Below are positions 42,087 to 52,012 of a stretch of 64,000 nt of DNA, one piece after another. The DNA comes from Aliirhizobium wenxiniae. Its GTDB lineage: Bacteria > Pseudomonadota > Alphaproteobacteria > Rhizobiales > Rhizobiaceae. The translations under genes and the position numbers were made by a program. The notes beneath the pieces were generated by a model, which had not been told where the DNA came from, ran no database searches, and saw only the letters and a list, made by a program, of their open reading frames with translations. Every line of letters starts with the position of its first letter. The stretch's first letter is position 1. Location: assembly GCF_014201355.1 (NCBI RefSeq), contig NZ_JACHEG010000010.1, positions 62,001-126,000 on the forward strand, written 5' to 3'.

Positions 42087-42761
42087 TCACGCGGTGCGAA
42101 GGCCGCGATACGACCGTCTCTCGAGGGCTGCGAGCGCAACGAGCGATATTGAGGTGAATAGCAGGTAGACGAACGCCGCGGCCGAATAGAATGTCAGCGG
42201 GTCGTGGGTTACCCCGGCTGCGAGGCTTGCCTTGCGCATCAGGTCGTCCAGTCCGACAACCGAGATGAGCGCCGTGTCCTTTAGAAGGGTCAGCCAGAGA
42301 TTTCCCAGGCCGGGCAGCGCGTAGCGCCACATCTGCGGCAGAATGATGAGAAGCCAGATTGATATTCTCGACAATCCGAGAGCCCGGGCGGCCTCGATTT
42401 GTCCAGCCGGGATCGACTGAATGGCCGCCCTGAACACTTCGGTCGCATAAGCACCGAACACGATCGTCAGGGCAAAAACACCTGCTGAAAACGCATCGAC
42501 CTCGACATAGTGACCGAACAGAGCCGAAAGTGCGGCTGTCCCTCCGAAATACAGGATCAGGATGATGAGAAGTTCCGGAACACCACGCACGATCGTCGTG
42601 TAGGCGCCGGCAAATGATCTTATCGCGCGCGAGCTTGCGCGTTTCGCAGCAGCCCCACACAGACCGAGCCCAATGCCGAGGACGAGGCTTGCACCCGCAG
42701 TTTGCAATGTCGTAAGCGCGCCGATCGCAATCTGGTCGGCAAATCCTTGCATGTTCATCAT
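42087..42761 (-). CDS. Amino-acid ABC transporter permease (HisQ/OccQ type)
   Basis: 224 residues, five helices, with the EAA loop IEAARALGLSRISIW and the Q-type IVRGVPELLIILILY. Together with the M-type permease it forms the channel of the importer. Four-base overlap with the ATPase gene upstream. Confidence 0.92.
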   Translation of the reverse strand: MMNMQGFADQIAIGALTTLQTAGASLVLGIGLGLCGAAAKRASSRAIRSFAGAYTTIVRGVPELLIILILYFGGTAALSALFGHYVEVDAFSAGVFALTIVFGAYATEVFRAAIQSIPAGQIEAARALGLSRISIWLLIILPQMWRYALPGLGNLWLTLLKDTALISVVGLDDLMRKASLAAGVTHDPLTFYSAAAFVYLLFTSISLVALAALERRSYRGLRTA

Positions 42762-43567
42762 GACCGCAAGGCTCCGACATGGGCTGCCAGGAACTTCCTC
42801 AACCGCGAGGAGGACGGGTCTTCGAAGAGGGTGTCTGGGCTGCCTTCCTCTTCGACCTGACCCTTATGGAGAAACATGATGCGGTCAGAAACCTGTCTGG
42901 CAAAGCCGAGTTCATGCGTCACAACGAGCATTGTCCGACCTTCCTCGGCCAGCGCCCGGATGACCTTGAGGACCTCGCCCACCAGTTCGGGATCGAGCGC
43001 TGATGTCGGCTCGTCAAACAACAGGATCTCCGGCTCCATTGCCAGGGTTCGGGCGATGGCGATCCGCTGCTGTTGCCCACCTGAGAGGTGCGACGGAAAG
43101 GCATTCCGCCTGTCCGCCAGCCCGACCTTGTCTAACAACGCTTCTGCGCGTTCGATCGCCTCAACCCTGGAGAGGCCAAGAACGTGGAGAGGCCCTTCGA
43201 TGATGTTGTCGAGAACTGTCTTGTGGGACCAGAGGTTGAATGTTTGGAAGACCATGCCGAGCCGGGCACGAAGCGCATTGATCTGCCTCTGTCCGGCGAG
43301 CCCTTCCCGCATCCTCACATGCTGACCTGACACCCAAACCTCGCCGCCGCTAGGCGCCTCCAGAAAGTTCAGGCAACGCAGGAACGTACTTTTCCCTGAT
43401 CCGCTGCTCCCCAGGATCGAAATAACGTCTCCGCGCCGGGCCGTCAGAGATACGCCTCTGAGAACCTCGACCGGGCCGAACCGTTTCTTGAGATCGATGA
43501 CACGCAATGCTGGTTGCACGTCCTCGGCGGCCGCGTGAGATACACCGGCACTCTGTTGATTGATCAT
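42758..43567 (-). CDS. Amino-acid ABC transporter ATP-binding protein (HisP/OccP type)
   Basis: 269 residues. Walker A GSSGSGKST, signature LSGGQQQRIAIARTL, Walker B LLFDEPTSALDPE and the D-loop and switch His (VVTHELGFA) are all intact. First gene of the transport operon (P-Q-M-racemase-binding protein). Confidence 0.95.
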   Translation of the reverse strand: MINQQSAGVSHAAAEDVQPALRVIDLKKRFGPVEVLRGVSLTARRGDVISILGSSGSGKSTFLRCLNFLEAPSGGEVWVSGQHVRMREGLAGQRQINALRARLGMVFQTFNLWSHKTVLDNIIEGPLHVLGLSRVEAIERAEALLDKVGLADRRNAFPSHLSGGQQQRIAIARTLAMEPEILLFDEPTSALDPELVGEVLKVIRALAEEGRTMLVVTHELGFARQVSDRIMFLHKGQVEEEGSPDTLFEDPSSSRLRKFLAAHVGALRS

Positions 43568-43659
43568 TTCGCCCCCTCGGCTGTTTTCCCGAGGATGCCG
43601 TGGCTCAAGGGCTGCGTGCTAGTTGCAAATTGATAAGGCTGTGGGATCCGATCAGGAAA

Positions 43660-44562
43660 TCACTCGCTAGCCTTGCTGGGCCAGCTCGCCCTGTAGGCGA
43701 GCGGGGTCATTCCGACTTCGCGCCGGAAAATGTTGGAGAAGTGGCTGGAATCAGAAAACCCTGAGAAAAGGGCGATTTCGGTGATCGTCATCGCGGTCTG
43801 ACGCAGATGATCCTTGGCCCGTTCGATCCGACGGCGAATGAGAAACGCATAGGGTGAGCAGCCCGTCGACTGCCTGAACGCCCGACAGAAATGCGGCACG
43901 CTGAACCCAGCCATGCTCGCGAGGTCCGTCAGAGAAAGGTTCGTCGTGAGTTGATTTTCGATCCTGTCGATCACGCGATTTAGCAGTGCCGGCGCAAGGC
44001 CGCCTTTCTTGGGGGTTTGTGTGTAGCTCCGTTTGCGCATCAGTTGCGCGAATATCGTCGTAACATAACCTTCGATCAGCATAGTACCCGCCGGGTTCCG
44101 GTCATCGATTTCTGTCCCGATCGCGCGAGCGGCATTCATGATGATCGGATCCTCGAAACCGAGATCTGGAACAAGCGATGGCAGTACCTGCGTCGGCGAC
44201 TGCGAGATCAGCTGTGATACGAAAGCCGGATCGACGCTGATCGACAGATAAGCTGCCGTCGCCGCACCGACCTCCCAACCGCTCCAGTGGCAGCCGGCCG
44301 GCACGAACAGCAGTGCACCGGGCTTTCTGGGCACGAAACCGGCATTCTTCCCGTCGATGAAATATTCTCCCTCCTCCGAGGCTCCCTTCAAATTGAGAAG
44401 AACAAGGTGGCGTTTTGAGTTAAAGGAGGTCTCCTCCTTCTTCAGCCCACTTCGCTCAACGAGATCGGCCCGAGTATTTCGCCATGTCCGGGAGCGGCGG
44501 GTAACGGTTCGACACATCCCCTGCTTGAACCCCGATTTCATATCCTGGCTACTGGTGTTCAT
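43660..44562 (-). CDS. AraC-family transcriptional regulator
   Basis: 300 residues. The N-terminal cupin-like sensor domain (FVPRKPGALLFVPAGC) is followed by two HTH motifs at the C-terminus (SLTDLASMAGFSVPHFCRAF, then ITEIALFSGFSDSSHFSN). Overlaps the upstream XRE gene by four bases. It is related across its length to the AraC protein at 46683-47609. Its position just upstream of the importer operon suggests it controls it, with the imported compound as inducer (inference). Confidence 0.88.
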   Translation of the reverse strand: MNTSSQDMKSGFKQGMCRTVTRRSRTWRNTRADLVERSGLKKEETSFNSKRHLVLLNLKGASEEGEYFIDGKNAGFVPRKPGALLFVPAGCHWSGWEVGAATAAYLSISVDPAFVSQLISQSPTQVLPSLVPDLGFEDPIIMNAARAIGTEIDDRNPAGTMLIEGYVTTIFAQLMRKRSYTQTPKKGGLAPALLNRVIDRIENQLTTNLSLTDLASMAGFSVPHFCRAFRQSTGCSPYAFLIRRRIERAKDHLRQTAMTITEIALFSGFSDSSHFSNIFRREVGMTPLAYRASWPSKASE

Positions 44563-45032
44563 CCCTTCGTCTCCTCGCTCGAGATACGTGCGCTGGAGAG
44601 TTCGATGCCGATGGTTTCGGCCAGCGTTGCGATACGACGCCGCAATTGTGGACTGAGTGCTAGGAGAACATCATTCAGACGCTGTCCCTCAACACTCGAC
44701 AGGAACGCGAGGTGTTCCTGTTTGTGAGGAGAACCGAACTCACTTTCTATGTCGGCTTCGGGAAGTCCGTCGAACAACCGGCCAACCGGAACGCCGAGGC
44801 ATAAGGCGATCTGGTGCAGCATCGATGCACTGATCCGATTTTTGGCGTTTTCGTATTTCTGGATCTGCTGGACGCTGACGCCGACTTTGAGTGCAAGTTC
44901 GGACTGCGTCATTCGTACTTGCGATCGCAACCGGGCGACCCGATTGCCGACATGCCGATCCGTTGGATGCGGCCCTTCTCGGCGCGCCGGATCCGGCTGC
45001 CTTTCTGTCTGCGGGATTTTCCTGTGCTGCAT
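44559..45032 (-). CDS. XRE-family helix-turn-helix regulator
   Basis: 157 residues from ATG 45032 (GGGGAG upstream). HTH at about 32-85: RMTQSELALKVGVSVQQIQKYE, cut here to SELALKVGVSVQQIQKYEN, with RISASMLHQIALCLGV. A C-terminal helical part (LSPQLRRRIATLAETIG) probably dimerises. It forms an operon with the AraC gene. Confidence 0.87.
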   Translation of the reverse strand: MQHRKIPQTERQPDPARREGPHPTDRHVGNRVARLRSQVRMTQSELALKVGVSVQQIQKYENAKNRISASMLHQIALCLGVPVGRLFDGLPEADIESEFGSPHKQEHLAFLSSVEGQRLNDVLLALSPQLRRRIATLAETIGIELSSARISSEETKG

Positions 45033-45370
45033 TCTGCACTCCCCGGCCAAGAGAGTTATTCGCGGTGCGTCCCCGCGATAGACTCACTAAACCTCCGAAT
45101 GATCGGGGAGTTGGAAACCGTCCGAGACAGTCCTGTAGCCTTTAGTTCCGAGGAACCTGGACATACGCCACAGGCTCCCCGACCCGAAAGGTCACGGAGT
45201 TTGATGCTGAACCGACCAGCATCAGTCGCTCGGAGGGGTTTCCACACCCCAAGGCAGCACGTACTGCCTCAAAAGTTAAATTAGCCCATAGCAGCCCTTA
45301 CCGCCAGTGTTTTATGACAAGGGGGCAAGGGAAATAACTCGATTTAGCAGGAACTTAGATAAGGTCGTTG

Positions 45371-46582
45371 TCATTCGACAGAGCCGGGTTGGTCCCCACG
45401 GCCATCATGCTGCGAGCGGAAAACCACGAGAATGATCGCCATGATCGACACAACCGCGGAGAACATCAGGAATACGGTCGAGGGCGCAAATCGATCGCCG
45501 CTCAGCGAGACGAACCCGAAGATGATCAGACCGACCGATACACCGGAACAGTGGAAGAGGCCCTTCGCACGCCCCAGCGCACCATGTGGGGCAATCGTCT
45601 GCAGGATAACTTCGACCGCCACCCTGCCAAAATTGTAGACCACACCAAGCGCTGCAAAAATCAGAAGCGACCATGGTAGTATCGACAGTTTGACAGAGGC
45701 GAACAGGAGAGCTGTAAAGAACAGAATGGCGATGAGAAGGAAACCCTGTTGTGCAAAACGAGCAAGAGGGATGAGGAGAATAGCGCCGATAATAGAGCCG
45801 GCCGACCACGCGCTTTCGAGCGCACCGAAGTCGAGCACATCGCCCGACAGCTCATCAAAAACGAAGCCGGGCCCCATGGTGCTGACCAAAAGCCCCCCGC
45901 CATAGAGAATGGCGTAAACGGCACCCAGATGGATCAGGCGGAGATCCATTGGCAACTTCACTCGATCTTGCGTTCTTGCCGGCGTAGACGAACCACCATC
46001 AGCGACAGCGGCCCAGATAGAGCCCACAGACAGCGCGAATGCAGCCGATATTACAATGAACACCATGGCGGCGGAGGTGATGTGCAGCAAGACTCCCACA
46101 AGTATTGCAGCGACAAGCCCTCCTACCTGCATGGAGAAGAATGTCACGGAGTTTGACGTACTGGGTGCAAGATGTTTTCCAACCATCGGAATCATCGCCT
46201 GCGACGTCGTCAATGCGATGCGATCACAGCAGGAAAACAGTACCGCAGACCAGCAAATCAACCATGCGGAGCTTGTTAAGGCCATTATCGCCGCCGCCAG
46301 GCATCGCACACAATCCGCGACGATGAATACGCGACGGCGATCAAAGCGATCAGATATCCAACCTGCCCCAGGACTAACCAACAATTCGGTCAGGCTGACA
46401 GTCGCAAAGAACGCAGCAACTGTGGCACTGCCATCACCAGAAGCGACAAGTATCCAGGCACAGGCGATGGCATAGCCGTTGCGTCCCAATGACGAGACGA
46501 AGGTGCTGGCGAGAAACCAGTTGAAACCGCGAGAGCCGAGGCCACGGCTTAAACGGGTATGAATGTTCGCGAAGGGTGCCAT
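45371..46582 (-). CDS. MFS transporter (EntS/DHA3 type)
   Basis: 403 residues, 12 predicted membrane helices. N-terminal helices contain SSLGRNGYAIACAW and the loop GWISDRFDRRRVFIVAD, the MFS motif A. Members export small molecules such as siderophores, peptides or drugs. It lies between two AraC genes and opposite the methyltransferase gene, so a role in export of a modified metabolite is possible (inference). Confidence 0.88.
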   Translation of the reverse strand: MAPFANIHTRLSRGLGSRGFNWFLASTFVSSLGRNGYAIACAWILVASGDGSATVAAFFATVSLTELLVSPGAGWISDRFDRRRVFIVADCVRCLAAAIMALTSSAWLICWSAVLFSCCDRIALTTSQAMIPMVGKHLAPSTSNSVTFFSMQVGGLVAAILVGVLLHITSAAMVFIVISAAFALSVGSIWAAVADGGSSTPARTQDRVKLPMDLRLIHLGAVYAILYGGGLLVSTMGPGFVFDELSGDVLDFGALESAWSAGSIIGAILLIPLARFAQQGFLLIAILFFTALLFASVKLSILPWSLLIFAALGVVYNFGRVAVEVILQTIAPHGALGRAKGLFHCSGVSVGLIIFGFVSLSGDRFAPSTVFLMFSAVVSIMAIILVVFRSQHDGRGDQPGSVE

Positions 46583-46682
46583 TGGCGACGCTTGAAACTA
46601 CGGTTGTTCGTCCCCGTACCAAACGACCATCACCGCCGCTTTCAATATTCCGCCACATTAGCACAGAAGTGCCAAAAAAACG

Positions 46683-47609
46683 TCATTGCCGCCAGTAGCG
46701 ACGATAGTCGAGTGGGCCGGTCCCGAACGCTTTCTTAAAGCTTCTCGTAAGATGACTGGAGCTGCTAAAGCCGCTTTCGAATGCAATGTCGGTGGCGGAC
46801 ATTTCCGTATTCCGCAAGAGATCGGCGGCGTGCTCAACCCTTTGTGCGACAAGATAGGAGTGCGGCGTCTTACCCGTCGATTGCTTGAAGGCTCGGAAGA
46901 AGTGTCGTTCACTTAACCCGATCTCCTTTGCCAACTCCTCCAGGCCGAGCGGATCTGCAAACCTTGCCTCCATGATCGCGACCACTCGCTTTAGATCAAA
47001 AGCCGACAGACCACCTCGCGCCGGCCCGAGGTCAAGAAGGTGCATTCGAACAAGCCGAACAAACAGCTGGATCGCCTGGCTTTTCACCATGAGGATGCTG
47101 ACATCGTCGGGGCTGAGAAGTTCAGCGCCAATTCTTTGAAGTGATGCCTCGATTGTCGCGTCCCGAAACCCGACAATCGGCTTCAATCCGCTCAAATGCT
47201 CACATCCCAAAGATCGCGCTATGAAGGTACTGTCGATGGTAACAAGCAGATAGGAACCGGTCCGATCACCTTCGTCCCACCCGCTCCATTCACTTCGAGC
47301 CGGGACAAATACAATGGACCCCCGATGCCGTGGAGTGAATGTGATCCGCTTGCCCTCGATAAAGTCCTCGCCGGTCCGCGCCTCACCATGTAGATTGATT
47401 AGGAAGGCATGGTGTTTTGGTGCGAGCCTTGTTTCCTGGCGTGATAACCCGGTTCGTTTTACCAAATCGGCTTTGACAGGCCCCCAGTCCATATGGTGGT
47501 GGACGAGCGTTCGGCGATCGGAACGACGCACTTCATCCGGCTGAAAATCATCCGTCTCAGACAAACTCTGAAAAGCCTCTATGAAAATACTCTTATATGT
47601 CAACGACAT
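46683..47609 (-). CDS. AraC-family transcriptional regulator, paralogue
   Basis: 308 residues. Sensor region with IVFVPARSEWSGWDEGDR, then HTH motifs LGLEELAKEIGLSERHFFRAF and ATDIAFESGFSSSSHLTRSF. It resembles the regulator at 43660-44562 in order and in conserved blocks (ADLV-R-GL, P---G---FVPA---WSGW). Divergent from the methyltransferase gene and just upstream of the MFS gene; it probably controls one or both. Confidence 0.88.
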   Translation of the reverse strand: MSLTYKSIFIEAFQSLSETDDFQPDEVRRSDRRTLVHHHMDWGPVKADLVKRTGLSRQETRLAPKHHAFLINLHGEARTGEDFIEGKRITFTPRHRGSIVFVPARSEWSGWDEGDRTGSYLLVTIDSTFIARSLGCEHLSGLKPIVGFRDATIEASLQRIGAELLSPDDVSILMVKSQAIQLFVRLVRMHLLDLGPARGGLSAFDLKRVVAIMEARFADPLGLEELAKEIGLSERHFFRAFKQSTGKTPHSYLVAQRVEHAADLLRNTEMSATDIAFESGFSSSSHLTRSFKKAFGTGPLDYRRYWRQ

Positions 47610-47833
47610 GAAACCCCATCAGGAGTTGGCACGCAATGGACCTTTAACCGCAGGTTGGGCGATGATGGCACTTTTGTGACAAAACGGCAGTTGGATGAAA
47701 GCGCTGACAAGGTGGCAGTCATACCCTCGGGTATCACGCTGACATTCGGACAGGCTCCGCATCCGCTTAACAAACTAAGGGAAGAGCCAACGTCAGCGTG
47801 GCACCGCAACGCCAGTTAGTCAGGTGATTTACG

Positions 47834-48844
47834 ATGCACGCTTCAGACGACTTTCTACGAGAATGTGATGACAGCCCCAGGCTGAACGAGTTGGCACGCT
47901 TCTTCATGGAAACTGCCGCGGGAAGGAGCGGAATGCCAATCAGGCCACCAATCGCCGACAGGCGGCTTTTGCCAGACGATACCCTTCTCCATCAGTTCAT
48001 CGATCTTCACGTTCGTCGGCAAGGAAATTTCGACCAGCACTACCACGCAAGTATTCCTTACCGGCTCGAAGAGGAGTGCCGGATGGGACATGCCCTGCTC
48101 CGCTATAGCCAGACAATCCCCAGCGAGATGTTTTTCTACAGCCTCGGGACCGCGGAAGGGACAATGGCAAGGGTTGTATCGGAACTCAGCGATGGGAAGG
48201 TCCAGTCGCTTGCTTGCAGCCCAAACGAAGAGAACTACAAATGCTTCATGGCGTTCGGCGAGCCGCTCGGAGCAAGCTTTTTCGTTGGCCCTTTTCACCG
48301 GTTAACCAAGGAGCACCTGCATTCGCAGAATAGGCTTGAGCGTTTCGCTGTCGGCTTCGACGTCATCCTGGAGGACACAACTTTCCAGATGTACTCACCC
48401 AATCGCCGGGATCAGATCGGCTTTGTTAAACAACATCTCAAACCGAACGGCATTTTTCTGTCCGTTGAGAAATTCCGAAGCAACGACGAAAATGCCTATC
48501 AGAGCCGAGAAGAACAGAAAAATCTCGGGTTTAAGTCGAACTACTTCGGAACAGATGAGATCGCCAGAAAAACCGAACTCGTCCTCAACACCATGCATGC
48601 TTGCGAGGTAACGCTTGCCGAGATGGCGGATGCAGTCAGCCCGCATTTCAAGCATTGTGTCGTAACTTGGAACAGCGGCAATTTCTATGGTCTCGCTGCC
48701 AGTAACGATGCTGCCAATCTTGGGCGGTACCTTTCAACAATGGTCCAACCCGCAATACCGGTCGAATATGTCTACGAGCCCAGGCCCTACTGCGACCTTG
48801 TGAGCTGGCTCCAACGGCAGCAGACACTGGTCGAGGTTGCCTGA
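47834..48844 (+). CDS. Class I SAM-dependent methyltransferase-like protein
   Basis: 336 residues. FFYSLGTAEGTMAR (about 101-114) fits motif I (glycine-rich SAM loop), followed by ACSPNEENYKCF and, later, FDVILEDTTFQMY as motif post-I/II. The first 90 residues and the last 80 are not familiar. Substrate unknown. Divergent AraC and neighbouring MFS exporter suggest a small molecule pathway. Confidence 0.7.
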   Translation: MHASDDFLRECDDSPRLNELARFFMETAAGRSGMPIRPPIADRRLLPDDTLLHQFIDLHVRRQGNFDQHYHASIPYRLEEECRMGHALLRYSQTIPSEMFFYSLGTAEGTMARVVSELSDGKVQSLACSPNEENYKCFMAFGEPLGASFFVGPFHRLTKEHLHSQNRLERFAVGFDVILEDTTFQMYSPNRRDQIGFVKQHLKPNGIFLSVEKFRSNDENAYQSREEQKNLGFKSNYFGTDEIARKTELVLNTMHACEVTLAEMADAVSPHFKHCVVTWNSGNFYGLAASNDAANLGRYLSTMVQPAIPVEYVYEPRPYCDLVSWLQRQQTLVEVA

Positions 48845-49042
48845 CAGACAGCCGTGAACCAAGATCTGGGTCTGGTTACAGACGCTTGAAGACAGCTCGG
48901 GGCATCCTTGTGCCATCCGTCATATTGCATCGGCGAGATGAACTCATCCCTACCTACCCATCCAGAGCTGTAAATTCGAGATGCCGGGGTAGGTTAGCGA
49001 GCGGGACTATATTTTTAAATTTCTAGAGGCCGAGTTTTGAAA

Positions 49043-49627
49043 ATGACATACAGAGCTGAAGACATTGTGAGGTTTAGGAAGCTTGGATCACGTGGTCTTG
49101 TTGTGTTTGAGCGGGACGGCATCCTCCTTAAAACGAAGCGCCTATCCAAAGATCTGGCCGTAAATGACCTCAATCGTCCTCTGATCGTGATGTTGAGACA
49201 CTTCAGGACCCAAGGAATCCGTTTCGGCTTTCTTTCAAATGATAGGGGTATGGATGCCAACAGTGGTGGGCGGGTCGCCGCATTGGCTTTGATGGACTTG
49301 ATCGATACCATCTTACGGGTCGATAACGCAGAGCCGGATTTCTGGATGGCAATGCCGTTCTCAAAACCGACATGCAGCCCAAACGCTCGCGAGGCTCGAG
49401 ATGATGCACGCAGCTCCTTCATGCTCCTGCGCGCAATCGAATGGTACGGGATTGAAAGAGAGCAGGTTATCCTCGTAACCAATTCTTCCGCTCGCACAAT
49501 AGCGGCGAGTCCGGCTGGCGTGACGACAGTAAAGTTTTCAGCCCTATCGCCGCGGGCAGACGGAACCGCAGACCTGCTCGAAATCCAACGAATGGACAGT
49601 GCGGTCAAAGTGTCCTTAGGTCTTTAG
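49043..49627 (+). CDS. HAD-like protein, catalytic site altered
   Basis: 194 residues from ATG 49043. It keeps the layout of HAD phosphatases of the GmhB type: VVFERDGILL in place of DRDG, FGFLSNDRGM, AMPFSKPTCSPNAREARD with the motif III lysine, and VILVTNSSAR. The first nucleophilic aspartate is Glu here, and motif IV DD is missing, so ordinary phosphatase activity is doubtful. Isolated gene between two clusters. Confidence 0.6.
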   Translation: MTYRAEDIVRFRKLGSRGLVVFERDGILLKTKRLSKDLAVNDLNRPLIVMLRHFRTQGIRFGFLSNDRGMDANSGGRVAALALMDLIDTILRVDNAEPDFWMAMPFSKPTCSPNAREARDDARSSFMLLRAIEWYGIEREQVILVTNSSARTIAASPAGVTTVKFSALSPRADGTADLLEIQRMDSAVKVSLGL

Positions 49628-49675
49628 ATCCGTCGTTACCACCTACGACGGAACAGCCTGGGAGATACCTTCTCG

Positions 49676-51652
49676 TCAACGGCTGCGCTCGTTGCCTCTG
49701 TCCCGAGGGGGACGCAACTTGACTGATTTCGCTTTATTCCGGTCATTGTGAGGCGACCGGTCGTGATCTTGATCCATTGCATTCGAACGTGCGATCCGCG
49801 ACGCATCCGCCGACCGATCGCTCGAACTTTTGTTGACATTACCAAGCTCAGAAACATGATCGCGCCCACCAGACGACTTCGTGTTAAGGGTTCCTGATTG
49901 ACGAGGAGCACTGCGGTCGTGGTTTTTCACGACCCGAGAATCGAGCTGAAGGCCGACAACCTTGCCGATGATTTTCGTCGCCTGCTCAAAGATCAGACGG
50001 TCTGAAGGGTCGGAGATCTTCGCAGCAACATTCAACGCTGTAGTGGCCAATGTCTGTTTTGCGGCTTTTGCCTGCGCCGCACTGATCGGTGTAGAACGCA
50101 GCATGTTGTCTTGTCCTTTCTCTTTAGCGGGATCTCTCCCCTGGTGAATAGCGGTTTCAAGCCGTTGGTGTTCACGCCTTAGCCCGACCGCTAGATCCTG
50201 GCTCAGCTCTCGAACTGTACTCGGAGCGCTCCTGTTTCGCCCGAGGCCATCGAGCATTTCAATGATACGCCCTATGGAGTGGCGTGTTTGGTCAACCCTT
50301 CGTTTCGCCTCATGCCGACGCGGTTCAGTCGGCCTATCCCATATTTTCGAGACCACTTTGTCGACCACACTAGCTGGAGCTGTCGCCCCCATGCGCTGAA
50401 ACATCTCCCATTCCCACCGCTTGACAGGAGGCGGAGCAGCACGTTCGATCCGTTTCTGCCTATCAATCGGCATCCCCCGATCACGTGCCTTTTCGGCAAA
50501 GTGAACCCGCCATTCCGTGAAGTCGCGTATGTTCGGATTGAGTGTGCGTCCGCCAGCGTTGCGCAGTGCAACGATGACATGCAGATGCGGGTGCTTTTGC
50601 ATGTCAGTGCGGTTGTGGACAGCATAGGCGTAGCGGTGGCCGGCGAACTGCTCGCGCAGAAAATCGCGGCCCGCAAGGACAAAGCTGTCGCGATCGACAT
50701 TTGCCGGCCCTGATAAGAGTAGATGCATAAAATCTCGCGGCTGACGTGTCTGCAGAAGCGATCCCACCAACTGACCGTGCTTCGTCAATTCCCGGTGATC
50801 AGTTGCAGTCAATTCTCGACGGTCTTTACCCCGCTCGTAACGTCCGCTTTTTCCCGGTCTCTCGACCATCTCGGTTTTCGTTGAGACCGTTACCTCTGCA
50901 TCCTTGCGCCGCATGGCATGAAGCGCGGCGGTGAAGCCTCTCGGCCCAGACGAAAAATCGGCCGGGTAGCGCGAAATTGGAGCGATCCCTGCGCTCCGCA
51001 TGGCCATCTCCAGCCGATGGTCGATCACCTGCACGTTATCGATATTAGCGGCAATCCTGTTGACCTGGCTACGATCCGACCTGTCGCTCTTCTCATGCGC
51101 GACGACCAGCACGAACTGTAACCGTGTCTGTCCCTTAACTCCGTCGCTCACACTGAACGCATAGGTACGATCCGTGTCACCCTCCCGGTAGAATCCGTCA
51201 TCGGCAAGCGACCGAAGAACGTCTTTGACTTTTTCTCGATCCTTAACCGCCAGTTCGTAGGTAAGGCGCAGTACATCAACGCTTCCCTTCCGGTTGCCAA
51301 ACTCCCGCTCCCATGACCGCACCGCTGCGTCGATGTCGGTGACCTCCTGCCCATCCTGATCGCGGGCTTTCTCTTCCTTGCTCTGGTAGGCGAGGATACT
51401 CTTTGCAGACCTCGCCCCTGCCCCGTAGGACAACACCTTCACGACGACGGCATTATTGCCGGTTGCGCGGCTGAACGCCGATGCAGCGCCCGCATATTTC
51501 ACTATCGTCGGCTGCCTACCCGCCGCGCGCGACCCTTTGTTCGCACCGCCACCACCACGCCGACGGTTCTCTTCGTCAATCAGATCGAAATAGCTCGGCA
51601 GTCTGCGCTCAGTTGACCTAGACGTCGAGCGGCTGTTGGATCGGTCGTTCAT
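49676..51652 (-). CDS. Conjugative relaxase
   Basis: 658 residues; start ATG 51652 (AGGA six bases upstream). The N-terminal half carries HNRTDMQ and HPHLHVIVAL (His about 354-359), the three-histidine metal site of HUH relaxases. An upstream YAYAV strand and motif I tyrosine candidate lie in the first part. The last 200 residues are disordered and basic. It nicks oriT and pilots the strand to the VirD4 coupling protein. It overlaps the MobC-like gene. Confidence 0.88.
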   Translation of the reverse strand: MNDRSNSRSTSRSTERRLPSYFDLIDEENRRRGGGGANKGSRAAGRQPTIVKYAGAASAFSRATGNNAVVVKVLSYGAGARSAKSILAYQSKEEKARDQDGQEVTDIDAAVRSWEREFGNRKGSVDVLRLTYELAVKDREKVKDVLRSLADDGFYREGDTDRTYAFSVSDGVKGQTRLQFVLVVAHEKSDRSDRSQVNRIAANIDNVQVIDHRLEMAMRSAGIAPISRYPADFSSGPRGFTAALHAMRRKDAEVTVSTKTEMVERPGKSGRYERGKDRRELTATDHRELTKHGQLVGSLLQTRQPRDFMHLLLSGPANVDRDSFVLAGRDFLREQFAGHRYAYAVHNRTDMQKHPHLHVIVALRNAGGRTLNPNIRDFTEWRVHFAEKARDRGMPIDRQKRIERAAPPPVKRWEWEMFQRMGATAPASVVDKVVSKIWDRPTEPRRHEAKRRVDQTRHSIGRIIEMLDGLGRNRSAPSTVRELSQDLAVGLRREHQRLETAIHQGRDPAKEKGQDNMLRSTPISAAQAKAAKQTLATTALNVAAKISDPSDRLIFEQATKIIGKVVGLQLDSRVVKNHDRSAPRQSGTLNTKSSGGRDHVSELGNVNKSSSDRSADASRIARSNAMDQDHDRSPHNDRNKAKSVKLRPPRDRGNERSR

Positions 51653-52007
51653 CATGCTTCCTGATAAGATCGGCGATAAAGCTCGATGGGCGGACGAAGC
51701 CCGCCACTCGAATTGCATCCAGGGCGGCCATCACCTCCCGTAATCCCTCCATGATCGCTTCACTCGCTGCGAACCCGTCGCCGTCCAGCAGAAGATCTTC
51801 GTTTCGGAACGCAAGCTCGCGCAGGAATTGATGCATGTTCGCGAGCTGCCGGTCGTGCTCCTCAAGCATCGCCGGGATCCGCGTGACCTCGCGTGTCACG
51901 ATTAACTTCGCGACGATGTTGCTGGACACATCGAGCCGCTTTGCGAGCCGATCGAGATTGCCGAGAACGGGTCCGGGCAAACGGAACATGATGGCCGGTT
52001 CTCGCAT
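51618..52007 (-). CDS. MobC-like mobilization accessory protein
   Basis: 129 residues from ATG 52007. The middle (GNLDRLAKRLDVSSNIVAKL) and the C-terminal helices resemble ribbon-helix-helix MobC-type relaxosome proteins that load the relaxase at oriT. It overlaps the relaxase gene by 35 bases. Confidence 0.6.
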   Translation of the reverse strand: MREPAIMFRLPGPVLGNLDRLAKRLDVSSNIVAKLIVTREVTRIPAMLEEHDRQLANMHQFLRELAFRNEDLLLDGDGFAASEAIMEGLREVMAALDAIRVAGFVRPSSFIADLIRKHDERPIQQPLDV

Positions 52008-52012
52008 CAGTC

